Assembly (NCBI RefSeq): GCF_904066215.1
Contig: NZ_LR880474.1
Location: forward strand, 1,922,001-1,986,000
Source of the DNA: Microbacterium sp. Nx66
GTDB taxonomy: Bacteria; Actinomycetota; Actinomycetes; Actinomycetales; Microbacteriaceae
DNA length: 64,000 nt
Direction of reading: 5' to 3'
Shown here: in pieces, positions 9,701 to 17,161 of the stretch
Layout of the letters: each line of letters opens with the position of its first letter
Position numbering within the stretch: position 1 is the first letter of the stretch
The notes under the pieces: generated by a model
The model's input: the letters and a program-made list of their open reading frames with translations, nothing else
Told to the model about the DNA's origin: nothing
The model's database searches: none
Translations under genes and position numbers: made by a program

Positions 9701-9926
9701 TGGGCGCCGGCTGCCGAGGCGCCAGCCCTCCGGAGACGACGGCGACCTCAGCCACGGTGCTGCCGAGGGACTCGAACGTGACGGTGTGATACCCCCAGAT
9801 GCCCGGGGTCGTCGGCCCGCCGACCGGGGCGGCCGCGAGAGCCGGAGCCGCGGTGACGACGGCGCCCCCGACTCCGAGGAGGACTGCCAGCGTGGCCGCG
9901 AGAGCCCGTCGTCGTGCCATGCGCAT
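6774..9926 (-). CDS. LPXTG-anchored surface protein with Listeria-Bacteroides (Flg_new) repeats
   Basis: A 1050-residue cell-wall protein. It starts with a basic, alanine-rich Sec signal peptide ending near APALAAAP. Several InlB-type B repeats follow, seen by their hallmark endings (TLYAGWQ, LVLYARWL, LDLYARWQ, LVLYAVWE). The C-terminus is a full sortase signal: LPRTG at about residue 1016, a hydrophobic helix, and an RRRRHRG tail. It should be anchored to peptidoglycan by a sortase; adhesion is the usual inferred role. The ATG at 9926 has GGAGGGGG seven bases upstream. Its end is only 14 bases from the convergent SURF1 stop. Confidence 0.88.
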   Translation of the reverse strand: MRMARRRALAATLAVLLGVGGAVVTAAPALAAAPVGGPTTPGIWGYHTVTFESLGSTVAEVAVVSGGLAPRQPAPTSAEGPFDGWVTGPPGAEEPFRFESTVITTDLVVRATFADTRIVQFLAGPAGEDADRIIDADEVRDGEPLGEIAPDVAEVPDGQVFTGEWYREDDPTRTPYDFAAPVTENFRLVPILVSGFAVSFVTDGTAVSPEFVVEPDTAFTAADLAAITPSTRTGYTFTQWWADAARTQPVDLPLTDTATLYAGWQGQDVEYHVSYWLEKPNVVPESYPAPVFTAAGATPPAWTDADGRLSDAQLADPANFLFLDDIASTATAGSTVGGPTVKDDLPTPIKELVRAQLDPAVVQSDPLTFADLAVSQQDVTVQGDGSTVVNVYLTRSLWRTDFRLIAPGSSANVPAACAAAGTYDITMDVGGATYFASTVSGGAQLLGTLSVREKIGFDMQAAGVAPVPLSQTDGSGLITAYDAGTENQSCVLRGWGPQQFTPLIFTAVYTGAGADTGSVDLANRTTTMTGKMAAARTQNLTQRFEYAEELDQGQPAPDAVLGPDGVPNDPLRVETLYANNKTAVRASVPSGHQVFGQYRSAWYWASNGDRQVASVIDGFTSYVGYGAGTNTQGNYFQLDQASGHLYQLNNSGNVNDRYRYQFYSRNTYTLSFVTGGGTAIPAVTGIPFETALEPSAPADPTRGRDVFLGWYTDSQFNVPFTFDGATMPASNLVLYARWLTDPHTVRFYDHPSSPEPIDDLTQTVEDQGMATTPDPLPPQPDGQTFLGWYQRTTAGFFVPYDFDTPVGADLDLYARWQQPEAAPFTLRYDGDGNTGGTVPTDPLGYDAGSSAIVVDGAGLTRDDDVFVGWRIATIAVARIITSPVAADGLFQAGRTVRFAGRDITLTAVYADPSPSFAVTFRENGGADGTVAWEGPPEASITYPGAFDLLFRGPGTTFLGWSTSADATVADPAFDRLSISALTGDLVLYAVWEDAPAPPAPTPPPNGSGTEPGGGHLPRTGGDPWGTLLLGALLFATGIVAMTARRRRHRG

Positions 9927-10032
9927 GTGTCGTCCCCCTCCGACGAGCAGATCGCTACAGTGTGCCACTCTGTTCCCCCCGGTTCCAGCCCCTCTCACCC
10001 CCGCCCTCACCCTGCCCTCTCACCCCGGCGAA

Positions 10033-10183
10033 GCTCGAAAACGCTCCTCCCCGCACGCTTCCAGGCACCTTTCCGATCCCGCACGGGTGTCCCCCGCGGC
10101 TACGGGATCGAAAACGGGCGTTCGTAAGCAACCGGGGGCGCGTTTTCGATCCCGCGCGAGACGACGGTGCGGGATCGAAAACG
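10033..10183. repeat. Array of alternately inverted copies of a GCGGGATCGAAAACG motif
   Basis: The exact 15-mer occurs at 10169-10183 on the plus strand and at 10141-10155 on the minus strand. A copy with one mismatch is at 10102-10116 (plus). Partial copies lie at 10070-10082 (minus) and around 10035-10043 (plus). Neighbouring copies alternate in orientation, so they can form competing 14-15 bp hairpins. The array fills much of the 283-bp gap between pdxH and the LPXTG gene, both on the minus strand. Confidence 0.8.
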
Positions 10184-10209
10184 TGCCGTCCGAGTGAGGG
10201 GGCGGAGCG

Positions 10210-10812
10210 TTATCGATCGCTGGAGCTGGGATCGGCGCCGGTGGCGGTGTGCTGCCATCGGCCCTCGACGCGGCGGTAGACGATCCGGGTGTGGTTTCGA
10301 TCCGGAGAGCCCTGCCAGAACTCGACTCGCGTCGGCACGACACGCCACAGCACCCAGTCCCCCGGATGGAGACCGGCGCGTGCGTCCTCGGAGCGGGCAG
10401 CGAGGTCGGCGTCGCTCTCCGCCGGGGACGCCTCCTCCACGGTTCCCCGCACCCGCACCACGCGTCGCTGCGGCTGCCACCACAGATTCAGGGCCGCGGC
10501 CGGACGCGCCTCGAGCTGCGTGGCCTTCCGTGAGGACCGTGCTCCGGCGAACGCCCAGCCACGCGCGTCCACGTCCTTGAGGATCAGCGTGCGCGCGTCC
10601 GGCAGGCCGTCCGCGTCGACGGTCGCGAGGGTCGCGGCGTGCGGTTCCGGAACGCCGTCTGCGGCCGCCGTGCGGAGCCAGTCGCGGAAGAGCGGCACCG
10701 GATCGTCGGGGAGGTCAGCGAGGCGCAGCGGTGGAGCCGTGCCGGTGAGGGCCGGCTGCGCGCGCAACCATACCGCGAGCTCCGAGGGAGGAAGGATCGA
10801 CTGCTCGGCCAT
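10210..10812 (-). CDS. pdxH: Pyridoxamine 5'-phosphate oxidase
   Basis: A 200-residue FMN-dependent oxidase that makes pyridoxal 5'-phosphate from pyridoxine or pyridoxamine phosphate. Family segments visible are DPVPLFRDWL, ATVDADGLPDARTLILK, SRKATQLEARPAAALNLWW, and the C-terminal VEFWQGSPDRNHTRIVYRR that contacts substrate. Length is slightly short for PdxH (about 210) but the core is complete. A CATAGT box lies six bases before the ATG, so it may be leaderless. It stands downstream of the ABC-F gene on the same strand. Confidence 0.9.
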   Translation of the reverse strand: MAEQSILPPSELAVWLRAQPALTGTAPPLRLADLPDDPVPLFRDWLRTAAADGVPEPHAATLATVDADGLPDARTLILKDVDARGWAFAGARSSRKATQLEARPAAALNLWWQPQRRVVRVRGTVEEASPAESDADLAARSEDARAGLHPGDWVLWRVVPTRVEFWQGSPDRNHTRIVYRRVEGRWQHTATGADPSSSDR

Positions 10813-10834
10813 CCTCCGACTATGCCACGACCGG

Positions 10835-12433
10835 CTACGCGAGCTCGATGAGGTCCTGGTACTCCTGGCTCCAGATGTCCTCGACGCCGTCGGGCAGGAT
10901 GAGGACGCGCTCCGGGTTCAGCGACTGCACCGCGCCGGGGTCGTGCGACACGAGCACCACGGCACCCTCGTAGTGGGCCAGAGCCCCGAGAATCTCCTCG
11001 CGCGAGGCCGGGTCGAGATTGTTCGTGGGCTCGTCGAGCAGCAACAGGTTCGCGGACGACACGACGAGGGTCGCCAGCGACAGTCGCGTCTTCTCACCGC
11101 CGGAGAGCACGCCGGCCGGCTTGAGGACGTCGTCGCCGGTGAACAGGAACGAGCCGAGGACCTTGCGCGCCTCGGTCTCGGTGATGTGCGGGGCCGCCGA
11201 CACCATGTTCTCCAGCACCGAGCGGCCGACGTCGAGGTTCTCGTGCTCCTGCGCGTAGTACCCGACCTTGAGGCCGTGGCCGGGCTCGAGCTGGCCGGTG
11301 TCCGGCTGGTCGACGCCCGCGAGCATGCGCAGCAACGTCGTCTTTCCCGCACCGTTGAGTCCGAGCACGACGACCTTGGAGCCACGGTCGATCGCGAGGT
11401 CGACGTCGGTGAAGATCTCCAGCGAGCCGTACGACTTCGACAGTCCGGACGCCATGAGCGGGGTCTTGCCACAGGGCGCCGGCTTCGGGAACCGCAGCTT
11501 CGCGACGCGGTCCTCCTGACGCACGTCTTCCAGGCCCGACAGGAGCTTCTCCGCGCGGGCGAGCATCTGGTGCGCGGCCGCCGCCTTGGACGCCTTGGCT
11601 CCGAAGCGCGCCGCCTGCTGCTGGAGAGTGGTCGCCTTCTTCTCCGCGTTGGCCCGCTCCTTCTTGCGGCGCTCCTCATCCGCGGCGCGCTGACGCAGGT
11701 AGTTCTTCCAGTTCATGTTGTAGATGTCGATGACCTGGCGGTTGGCGTCGAGGTAGAAGACGCGGTTGACGGTCTCGCCGACGAGCTCGACGTCGTGGCT
11801 GATGACGATCAACCCGCCCTTGTAGTTCTTGAGGAACTCCCGCAGCCACACGACGCTGTCCGCGTCGAGGTGGTTGGTCGGCTCGTCGAGGATCATCGTC
11901 TGGGCGTCGGAGAAGAGGATGCGCGCGAGCTCGATTCGACGGCGCTGTCCACCGGAGAGGGTCGACAGCGGCTGGTCGAGGATGCGGTCCGGCAGCGAGA
12001 GGTTGTGCGCGATCGACGCCGCCTCGGCCTCGGCCGCGTAGCCGCCCTGCGCCTCGAACTTCTCGGTGAGCGCCCCGTAGCGCTTCATCGCCTTCGCCGC
12101 GACCGCGGGGTCGTCCGAGCCCATCGCGAGCGAGGCCTCGGTCATGCCGAGGTTGAGCTGGCCGAGGCCGCGGGCGTCGAGGATGCGGGTACGGGCGAGA
12201 TCCTCCGGGTTGCCCGAACGCGGGTCCTGCGGCAGGTAGCCGAGTTCGCCGGAGCGGGTGACGGTACCACCGGAGGGCAGCACGTCGCCGGCGAGCACCT
12301 TGGTGAGTGTCGTCTTGCCCGCACCGTTGCGTCCGACGAGGCCGATCTTGTCGCCGTCGGACACACGGAACGAGACGTTCTCCATCAGCAGGCGCGCGCC
12401 AACGCGGATCTCGAGGTCGTGCACGGCAAGCAC
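10835..12433 (-). CDS. ABC-F family ATPase (ribosome-associated or resistance type)
   Basis: A 532-residue soluble protein with two ABC domains and no membrane helices. The first has GRNGAGKTT and LSGGQRRR, the second GLNGAGKTT and LSGGEKTR; a lysine/alanine-rich coiled linker (about residues 245-300) joins them. ABC-F proteins act on the ribosome, in translation control or antibiotic protection; the exact subgroup cannot be told. The frame stays open upstream to 12577, but the GTG at 12433 (LAVHDLEIRV) begins exactly at the first domain, as is usual, and is preferred. Confidence 0.88.
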   Translation of the reverse strand: MLAVHDLEIRVGARLLMENVSFRVSDGDKIGLVGRNGAGKTTLTKVLAGDVLPSGGTVTRSGELGYLPQDPRSGNPEDLARTRILDARGLGQLNLGMTEASLAMGSDDPAVAAKAMKRYGALTEKFEAQGGYAAEAEAASIAHNLSLPDRILDQPLSTLSGGQRRRIELARILFSDAQTMILDEPTNHLDADSVVWLREFLKNYKGGLIVISHDVELVGETVNRVFYLDANRQVIDIYNMNWKNYLRQRAADEERRKKERANAEKKATTLQQQAARFGAKASKAAAAHQMLARAEKLLSGLEDVRQEDRVAKLRFPKPAPCGKTPLMASGLSKSYGSLEIFTDVDLAIDRGSKVVVLGLNGAGKTTLLRMLAGVDQPDTGQLEPGHGLKVGYYAQEHENLDVGRSVLENMVSAAPHITETEARKVLGSFLFTGDDVLKPAGVLSGGEKTRLSLATLVVSSANLLLLDEPTNNLDPASREEILGALAHYEGAVVLVSHDPGAVQSLNPERVLILPDGVEDIWSQEYQDLIELA

Positions 12434-12597
12434 AGCGGACGTCCGTTCGTTCGGGAGGAGGGTGATGGCCGAGCGGCCAGCCTCCCAGTATATGCCGCTG
12501 CGACGGCGCTGATCGCCGACAAGATCCCTCTGCAGGGTGACCGAGGCGATACCGGGGAGTGATGACCCGCCCCGCACCCGCTGCCTACGGTGCTGGA

Positions 12598-13215
12598 GTG
12601 GACATCCTCAACGACCTCATCCTGCAGGCGATCGCCTCCCCGTGGCTGTACGCGGTGCTCTTCGCGGTGACCGTGATCGACGGGTTCTTCCCTCCGGTCC
12701 CGAGCGAGACGGTCCTCGTCGCCGCGGCGGCCGTCGCCGCGTCCACCGGCGACGGCAACATCCTGCTGCTCGGGGCGGTCGCCGCCCTGGGCGCCGCGAT
12801 CGGCGACAACATCGCGTTCCTCATCGGTCGCCGGCTCGGCACCACGAGGTTCGCGTGGATGCGCCGCCCTCGCGTCGCCGCCGCGTTCGCCTACGCGCAG
12901 CATGCTCTCGACCGCCGCAGCGCGACGCTGATCCTCGGCGCGCGATACATCCCGATCGGTCGCGTGGCCGTGAACATGTCCGCCGGAGCGCTCGGGTTCC
13001 CCTGGCGGCGGTTCCTCCCGCTGAGCCTCATCGCCGGTGTCAGCTGGAGCGTGTTCAGCCTCGCGATCGGGTTGCTCGCCGGTGCCTGGCTGCACGACCA
13101 GCCCGTGCTCAGCGCCGCCATCGGCGTCGTCATCGCCCTGATCGTCGGCATCGTCATCGACCGGATCGCCGCGCTCCGCCGCCGCCGTACGGCGGTCCCG
13201 CACCTGGCAGGATGA
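12598..13215 (+). CDS. DedA family membrane protein
   Basis: A 205-residue DedA/SNARE-associated family protein with several membrane helices. The motif FFPPVPSETVL (about residues 27-37) and the later GARYIPIGRVAVNMSAG segment are typical. DedA proteins are linked to lipid carrier flipping and envelope homeostasis. The GTG at 12598 is chosen because TACGGT (12586-12591) lies six bases upstream; an ATG at 12562 in the same frame has only a badly spaced ribosome site. It is followed by a histidine kinase, so it may be part of an envelope-stress unit. Confidence 0.85.
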   Translation: MDILNDLILQAIASPWLYAVLFAVTVIDGFFPPVPSETVLVAAAAVAASTGDGNILLLGAVAALGAAIGDNIAFLIGRRLGTTRFAWMRRPRVAAAFAYAQHALDRRSATLILGARYIPIGRVAVNMSAGALGFPWRRFLPLSLIAGVSWSVFSLAIGLLAGAWLHDQPVLSAAIGVVIALIVGIVIDRIAALRRRRTAVPHLAG

Positions 13216-13220
13216 GACGC

Positions 13221-14489
13221 ATGGCACGCCGCCGAGAGCGCACCCCGCGCCCGTCACGGATCAGCCGTCGCACCGGCGCCCTCGTGGCGCTGACCACGGC
13301 GGTCGTCGTGCTGTACGCGCTCCTCGTCCCGCTCCAGACGGTGCTCTCGGGCACGCCGCTGCCGCTGTCTTTCCTGCTCGGTGCCGCCGTGTGCGGGCCT
13401 CCCCTGCTCGTCCCCTCCCGTCCGCGGACCGCGATCGTCGTGTTCGCCGCCGGCGCCTTCCTGCTCCCTCTCCTCGTCGAGCCGGCGCGGGCGATCCAGT
13501 CCCCGTGGCCGTGGTCGGTACCGGCACTGCTCGCGTTCGTCCTCTTCGTGGGCGTGATGTCCTTCGTGCAGGGAGCCCGACTCGGCGCCCTCACCCTCGT
13601 GATCGGCGCACTCACCTCCCTGACGGCGCCCCTGCTGCGGCCGGACATGGTCGCGACACCGGCGAGCTCCGGGAGCGTCACCGCCAACCTGATCGTGACG
13701 ACCTCGGTCGCCGCCGCGATGTTCCTCATCGCCGTCCTCGTCGCCGGCCGCGTGCGGGTGGCGGCCGAGCTGACCAGGGAGAAGGAGCACAGCGCCCTGG
13801 AGGAGTCGCGGCGCGCCCTCGTGGAGGAGCGCACCCGTATCGCCAGGGAGCTGCACGACGTCGTGGCGCACAGCATGTCGGTGATCCAGGTGCAGGCGTC
13901 GACCGCACGCTACCGGATCGCGGACCTCGATGCCGACGCGGCGGCCGAGTTCGACGACATCGCCGCCACCGCTCGCTCCTCGCTCACCGAGATGCGGCGC
14001 ATGCTGGGGGTGCTCCGCACGGAGGACCAGCATGCCGAGCTCGCACCGCAGCAGGGACTGGACGACGTGCCGGCCCTCGTCGACACCATCCGACGCGCCG
14101 GCGTGGAGGTCGGTCTCGTGCTGGAGGGGATCGAGGCGGCCTCGGCCGCCGGACCCGGTGTGCAGATCGCCGCCTTCCGCATCGTGCAGGAGGCACTGAG
14201 CAACGCCGTCCGCCATGCCCCCGGAGCACGGGTCACCGTCCGCCTTCACGCCGATGCCGGCAGACTGCACATCCGGGTGCGCAACGCGGCACCCCCGCAG
14301 CCGGTCGAGAACCCCACCGGGGGCTACGGCCTCCGGGGAATGCGCGAGCGCGCAGAGCTGCTGGGCGGGAGCCTCGCGGCCGGCCCGTCCGACGACGGGG
14401 GCTGGACGGTCGACGCCACCCTGCCCCTGTCCCCCGCGGCATCAGCGGCCGCCCCGACCGCCCCGGCGGAAGACAAGGAGAACTCGTGA
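13221..14489 (+). CDS. Sensor histidine kinase (NarL/LiaS-like, HisKA_3)
   Basis: A 422-residue membrane sensor kinase. The N-terminal half holds about five hydrophobic helices with almost no extracytoplasmic loops, suggesting a membrane-sensed signal. After a short coiled coil comes RELHDVVAHSMSVIQVQAS with phospho-acceptor H212, then the ATPase region with EALSNAVRHAPGA (N box) and GGYGLRGMRERAELLGG (G box). The ATG at 13221 has AGGA eight bases upstream; an ATG at 13212 overlapping the dedA stop is possible. It overlaps the response regulator by GTGA. Confidence 0.93.
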   Translation: MARRRERTPRPSRISRRTGALVALTTAVVVLYALLVPLQTVLSGTPLPLSFLLGAAVCGPPLLVPSRPRTAIVVFAAGAFLLPLLVEPARAIQSPWPWSVPALLAFVLFVGVMSFVQGARLGALTLVIGALTSLTAPLLRPDMVATPASSGSVTANLIVTTSVAAAMFLIAVLVAGRVRVAAELTREKEHSALEESRRALVEERTRIARELHDVVAHSMSVIQVQASTARYRIADLDADAAAEFDDIAATARSSLTEMRRMLGVLRTEDQHAELAPQQGLDDVPALVDTIRRAGVEVGLVLEGIEAASAAGPGVQIAAFRIVQEALSNAVRHAPGARVTVRLHADAGRLHIRVRNAAPPQPVENPTGGYGLRGMRERAELLGGSLAAGPSDDGGWTVDATLPLSPAASAAAPTAPAEDKENS

Positions 14490-15157
14490 CGATCAGCGTG
14501 CTCATCGCCGACGATCAGGCGATGGTCCGCGCCGGCTTCGCCGCCCTGCTGGACGCCCATGAGGGCATCCGCGTGGTGGGTCAGGCCGCGGACGGCGCAG
14601 AAGCCGTCACGCTCGCCGCGCGGCTCGACCCCGACGTCATCCTCATGGACGTCCGCATGCCGGAGCTCGACGGCATCGAGGCCACCCGGCGCATCCTGGG
14701 CCCGTCGTACCCGGCCGCGCACGTGCCGCGGATCCTCATGCTCACCACGTTCGACATCGACGACTACGTCTACGACGCCCTCGCCGCCGGCGCCAGCGGC
14801 TTCCTCCTCAAGGACGCCCTCCCGGAGGAGCTCGTGCATGCCGTCCGCGTGGTGGCGGGGGGCGATGCGCTCCTCGCCCCGAGCGTGACGCGGCGGATGA
14901 TCGAACAGTTCGCCGGACGGCGGCCGGCATCACGCAGGTCAGCGACCGCCCTCGCCGATCTCACCGACCGGGAGCGCGAGGTGCTCGTCCTCATCGGCAA
15001 GGGCCGCTCCAACACGGAGATCGCGGGCGACCTGTTCATCGCCGAGCAGACCGTGAAGACCCACGTCGGCAAAGTGCTCGCGAAACTCGGTCTCCGCGAC
15101 CGCGTGCACGCCGTCATCCTCGCCTACGACACCGGTCTGGTCGAACCCTCCGCCTGA
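14486..15157 (+). CDS. Response regulator, NarL/LuxR family
   Basis: A 223-residue regulator. The receiver domain has the acidic pair D9/D10, phospho-acceptor D55 in LMDVRMPELDG, and the conserved lysine in LLKDALPEEL. The C-terminal LuxR helix-turn-helix starts at LTDREREVLVLIGKG and ends in EQTVKTHVGKVLAKL. GTG overlaps the kinase stop and has AAGGAG upstream, so both proteins are made together. It should bind DNA when phosphorylated; the palindrome at 15161-15176 just downstream is a candidate site. Confidence 0.95.
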   Translation: MTISVLIADDQAMVRAGFAALLDAHEGIRVVGQAADGAEAVTLAARLDPDVILMDVRMPELDGIEATRRILGPSYPAAHVPRILMLTTFDIDDYVYDALAAGASGFLLKDALPEELVHAVRVVAGGDALLAPSVTRRMIEQFAGRRPASRRSATALADLTDREREVLVLIGKGRSNTEIAGDLFIAEQTVKTHVGKVLAKLGLRDRVHAVILAYDTGLVEPSA

Positions 15158-15160
15158 GTC

Positions 15161-15249
15161 ACCCCTGCGTAGGGGTCAGGACGGCACCACGGGGTGATGT
15201 CGTGCCGACCACCGCGTCCATAGCCTCCGAGGACACCGTTCCCAGGAGG
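15161..15249 (+). promoter_or_regulatory. Palindromic operator and promoter region of the acyltransferase gene
   Basis: ACCCCTGCGTAGGGGT (15161-15176) is a perfect 6-4-6 inverted repeat. A second one has arms CGGCAC and GTGCCG around 15182-15207. TAGCCT (15221-15226) could be a -10 box, and AGGAGG (15244-15249) is a strong ribosome site five bases before the ATG at 15254. The first palindrome could be the site of the adjacent response regulator; it may also act as a weak terminator of that operon. Confidence 0.5.
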
Positions 15250-15253
15250 ACTC

Positions 15254-16564
15254 ATGGTCATCGCCGCGGCTCCACGCCTCAGCACCCCCGCCCCCGCCGT
15301 ATCCGCCCCCACCGGCCACCGCGACACCGGCATCGACGTCGTCCGGGCACTGTGCGTGCTCGGCGTCGTCCTGCTGCACGCCGTCATGGTGGGGGTCACG
15401 GTGTCCGAGTCCGGGCCGGTGTTCGAGAACGCGAGCGACGGCACGGGCTGGATCGCGCCGCTGAGCTGGCTGCTGCAGGTGATGCCGCTCTTCTTCGTGA
15501 TCGGAGGGTTCTCCGGACTCCTCGCCTACCGCCGCCTCCGCGACCGCGGCGGGAGCGCCACCGCCTTCGTGGCCGGTCGGGTGCACCGGCTCCTGCGTCC
15601 GGCCCTGTTCACCATCGCCGCGGTCGGCATCGCTCTCGCCGTGCTCACCGTCGTCGGGGTCTCCCCGGATCTCATCGCGGTCGCGGGTTTCCGGTACGGG
15701 CAGCCCCTGTGGTTCCTCGGGGTCTTCCTGCTGTGCCAGGCCCTCCTCCCCGCCTTCGTCGCGCTGCACGACCGCGCGCCGCTGCGGACCATCGCTCTCC
15801 TCGCCGCTGCGGCCGTCGCGGTCGACGTGCTGCGCGCCACGACCGGGAACGACGCCCTGGGTTTCCTCAACCTCGCCTTCGTCTGGCTGACGATGCAGCA
15901 GCTCGGGTTCTTCCTCGCCGACGGACGCGTGGATGCACTGCGGCCCGGAGTCCGCGTGGCGATCGGCACCGGCTCCCTCGGGCTCCTCGTCGCACTCTTC
16001 CTCGGGGGCGTGTACTCCCCCGACCTCATCGCCAACATCAACCCGCCGACAGCCGCCCTCCTGCTGGTCGGGCTCATCCACACGACCCTGTTCTCCCTGT
16101 ACCGCGACCGGATCGGACGCTTCAGCCGGCACACCCCGGTGGCCGCGTTCACCGCGTTCGTGACCCGGCGCACGATGACCATCTACCTCTGGCACATGCC
16201 GGTGCTGTTGGTGATGGCCGGAGCGACAGCGCTGGCAGCGATCGTCGGGGGGCTCAGCCTGCCCGCACTCGACAGCGTGGAATGGTGGGCAGCCCGCCCG
16301 CTGTGGCTGGTGACGGCACTCGTCCTCACCGCCCTGGTCGCCGTGCGCGTCGATCGCTTCGAGAACCACCCCTCGCCGACGGCGACGGACTCGCGCCGCC
16401 GCCTGGTGCTGGGGACCGCCGTGGGGCTCACGGCGGTGGTGCTGCTCCTCGTCCTCGGTACGACGGTCTCCACTGCGGCGCTCGCCGTGCTGCTGCTCGT
16501 GGCTGCGCTGCGGCTCGCCGGCCGCTCCGGGAGCGCCGTCCCCGCCCCCGCCGTCGTGGCGTGA
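15254..16564 (+). CDS. Membrane acyltransferase (acyltransferase 3 family)
   Basis: A 436-residue integral membrane protein of the acyltransferase-3 family, with about ten to eleven helices. The family start RDTGIDVVRALCVLGVVLLH (about residues 22-41) carries the conserved arginine and histidine of the active-site region. FFVIGGFSGLLAYRR and the later TIYLWHMPVLL are also typical. Such enzymes O-acetylate or acylate sugars, lipids or cell-wall polymers at the membrane; the target is unknown. The gene follows the two-component system but has its own promoter region. Its stop lies three bases from the convergent EcfT stop. Confidence 0.88.
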   Translation: MVIAAAPRLSTPAPAVSAPTGHRDTGIDVVRALCVLGVVLLHAVMVGVTVSESGPVFENASDGTGWIAPLSWLLQVMPLFFVIGGFSGLLAYRRLRDRGGSATAFVAGRVHRLLRPALFTIAAVGIALAVLTVVGVSPDLIAVAGFRYGQPLWFLGVFLLCQALLPAFVALHDRAPLRTIALLAAAAVAVDVLRATTGNDALGFLNLAFVWLTMQQLGFFLADGRVDALRPGVRVAIGTGSLGLLVALFLGGVYSPDLIANINPPTAALLLVGLIHTTLFSLYRDRIGRFSRHTPVAAFTAFVTRRTMTIYLWHMPVLLVMAGATALAAIVGGLSLPALDSVEWWAARPLWLVTALVLTALVAVRVDRFENHPSPTATDSRRRLVLGTAVGLTAVVLLLVLGTTVSTAALAVLLLVAALRLAGRSGSAVPAPAVVA

Positions 16565-16567
16565 CCG

Positions 16568-17161
16568 TCAGCCGACCCCGCGGGCGGCGAGGGCATCACC
16601 GACCTGGTCCGCGTGGCGGAGCGTCATGACGAGCAGGGGCACCACGCCACGCACACCCAGTCGCACACCGCGGGCGCGCTCCGCATCGCGCACCCGCTGT
16701 GCGAAGCCCGCGACGACGGGCACCATCGTCAGGGTGAGCGACACCGCCATCGACACCGCCTCGGGGTCCACCCCGACACGGCGCAGCGGCCGCAGGAGGC
16801 GCTGCAGCACCTCCAGGAGGTCGGACATGCGCGTGGTCAGGGTGAGGAGCGCGGCGAGCAGCAGCAATGCGGCGACCCGCCCGGTGCTCATCCAGGCGGC
16901 CACGGGAGACACGAAGACGGCGAGGGCGATCGCGAGCACGAGCAGGACCGCACGCAGCCGCCACAGCTCGATCAGGGCGGCGGAGAGCGGCACACCTCCG
17001 ATCGGGTAGAGCGCGAGCACGGCCGCGAGGCAGACGGCGATGCTGACCGGCCCGTGCGGGAACAGGGTCATCGCGAGCGCCGCGAGGGCGAGGCCCGCCA
17101 GCTTCGGTCCGGCCGGCACCCTCGACAGGAGCCCCGGTACGAGCGGCCGGGACGGGATCAC
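16568..17161 (-). CDS. ECF transporter transmembrane protein EcfT (CbiQ/BioN-like)
   Basis: A 197-residue membrane protein with four to five helices. Near the C-terminus it has ERARGVRLG and later ADQVGDALAARGVG, matching the two short Ala-Arg-Gly motifs of CbiQ-type T components that touch the ATPases. It starts with GTG overlapping the stop of the ATPase gene (GTGA). With that ATPase it forms the energy-coupling module of a vitamin or metal importer. The size and single ATPase resemble BioMN. No substrate-binding S component (such as BioY) is encoded beside it. Confidence 0.85.
   Translation of the reverse strand: MIPSRPLVPGLLSRVPAGPKLAGLALAALAMTLFPHGPVSIAVCLAAVLALYPIGGVPLSAALIELWRLRAVLLVLAIALAVFVSPVAAWMSTGRVAALLLLAALLTLTTRMSDLLEVLQRLLRPLRRVGVDPEAVSMAVSLTLTMVPVVAGFAQRVRDAERARGVRLGVRGVVPLLVMTLRHADQVGDALAARGVG

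Noticed and set aside
10141..10183. The inverted 15-mers as an invertible phase-variation switch
   Set aside because: The segments between inverted copies are only 13-24 bases, too short to carry a promoter, and no recombinase gene is near.
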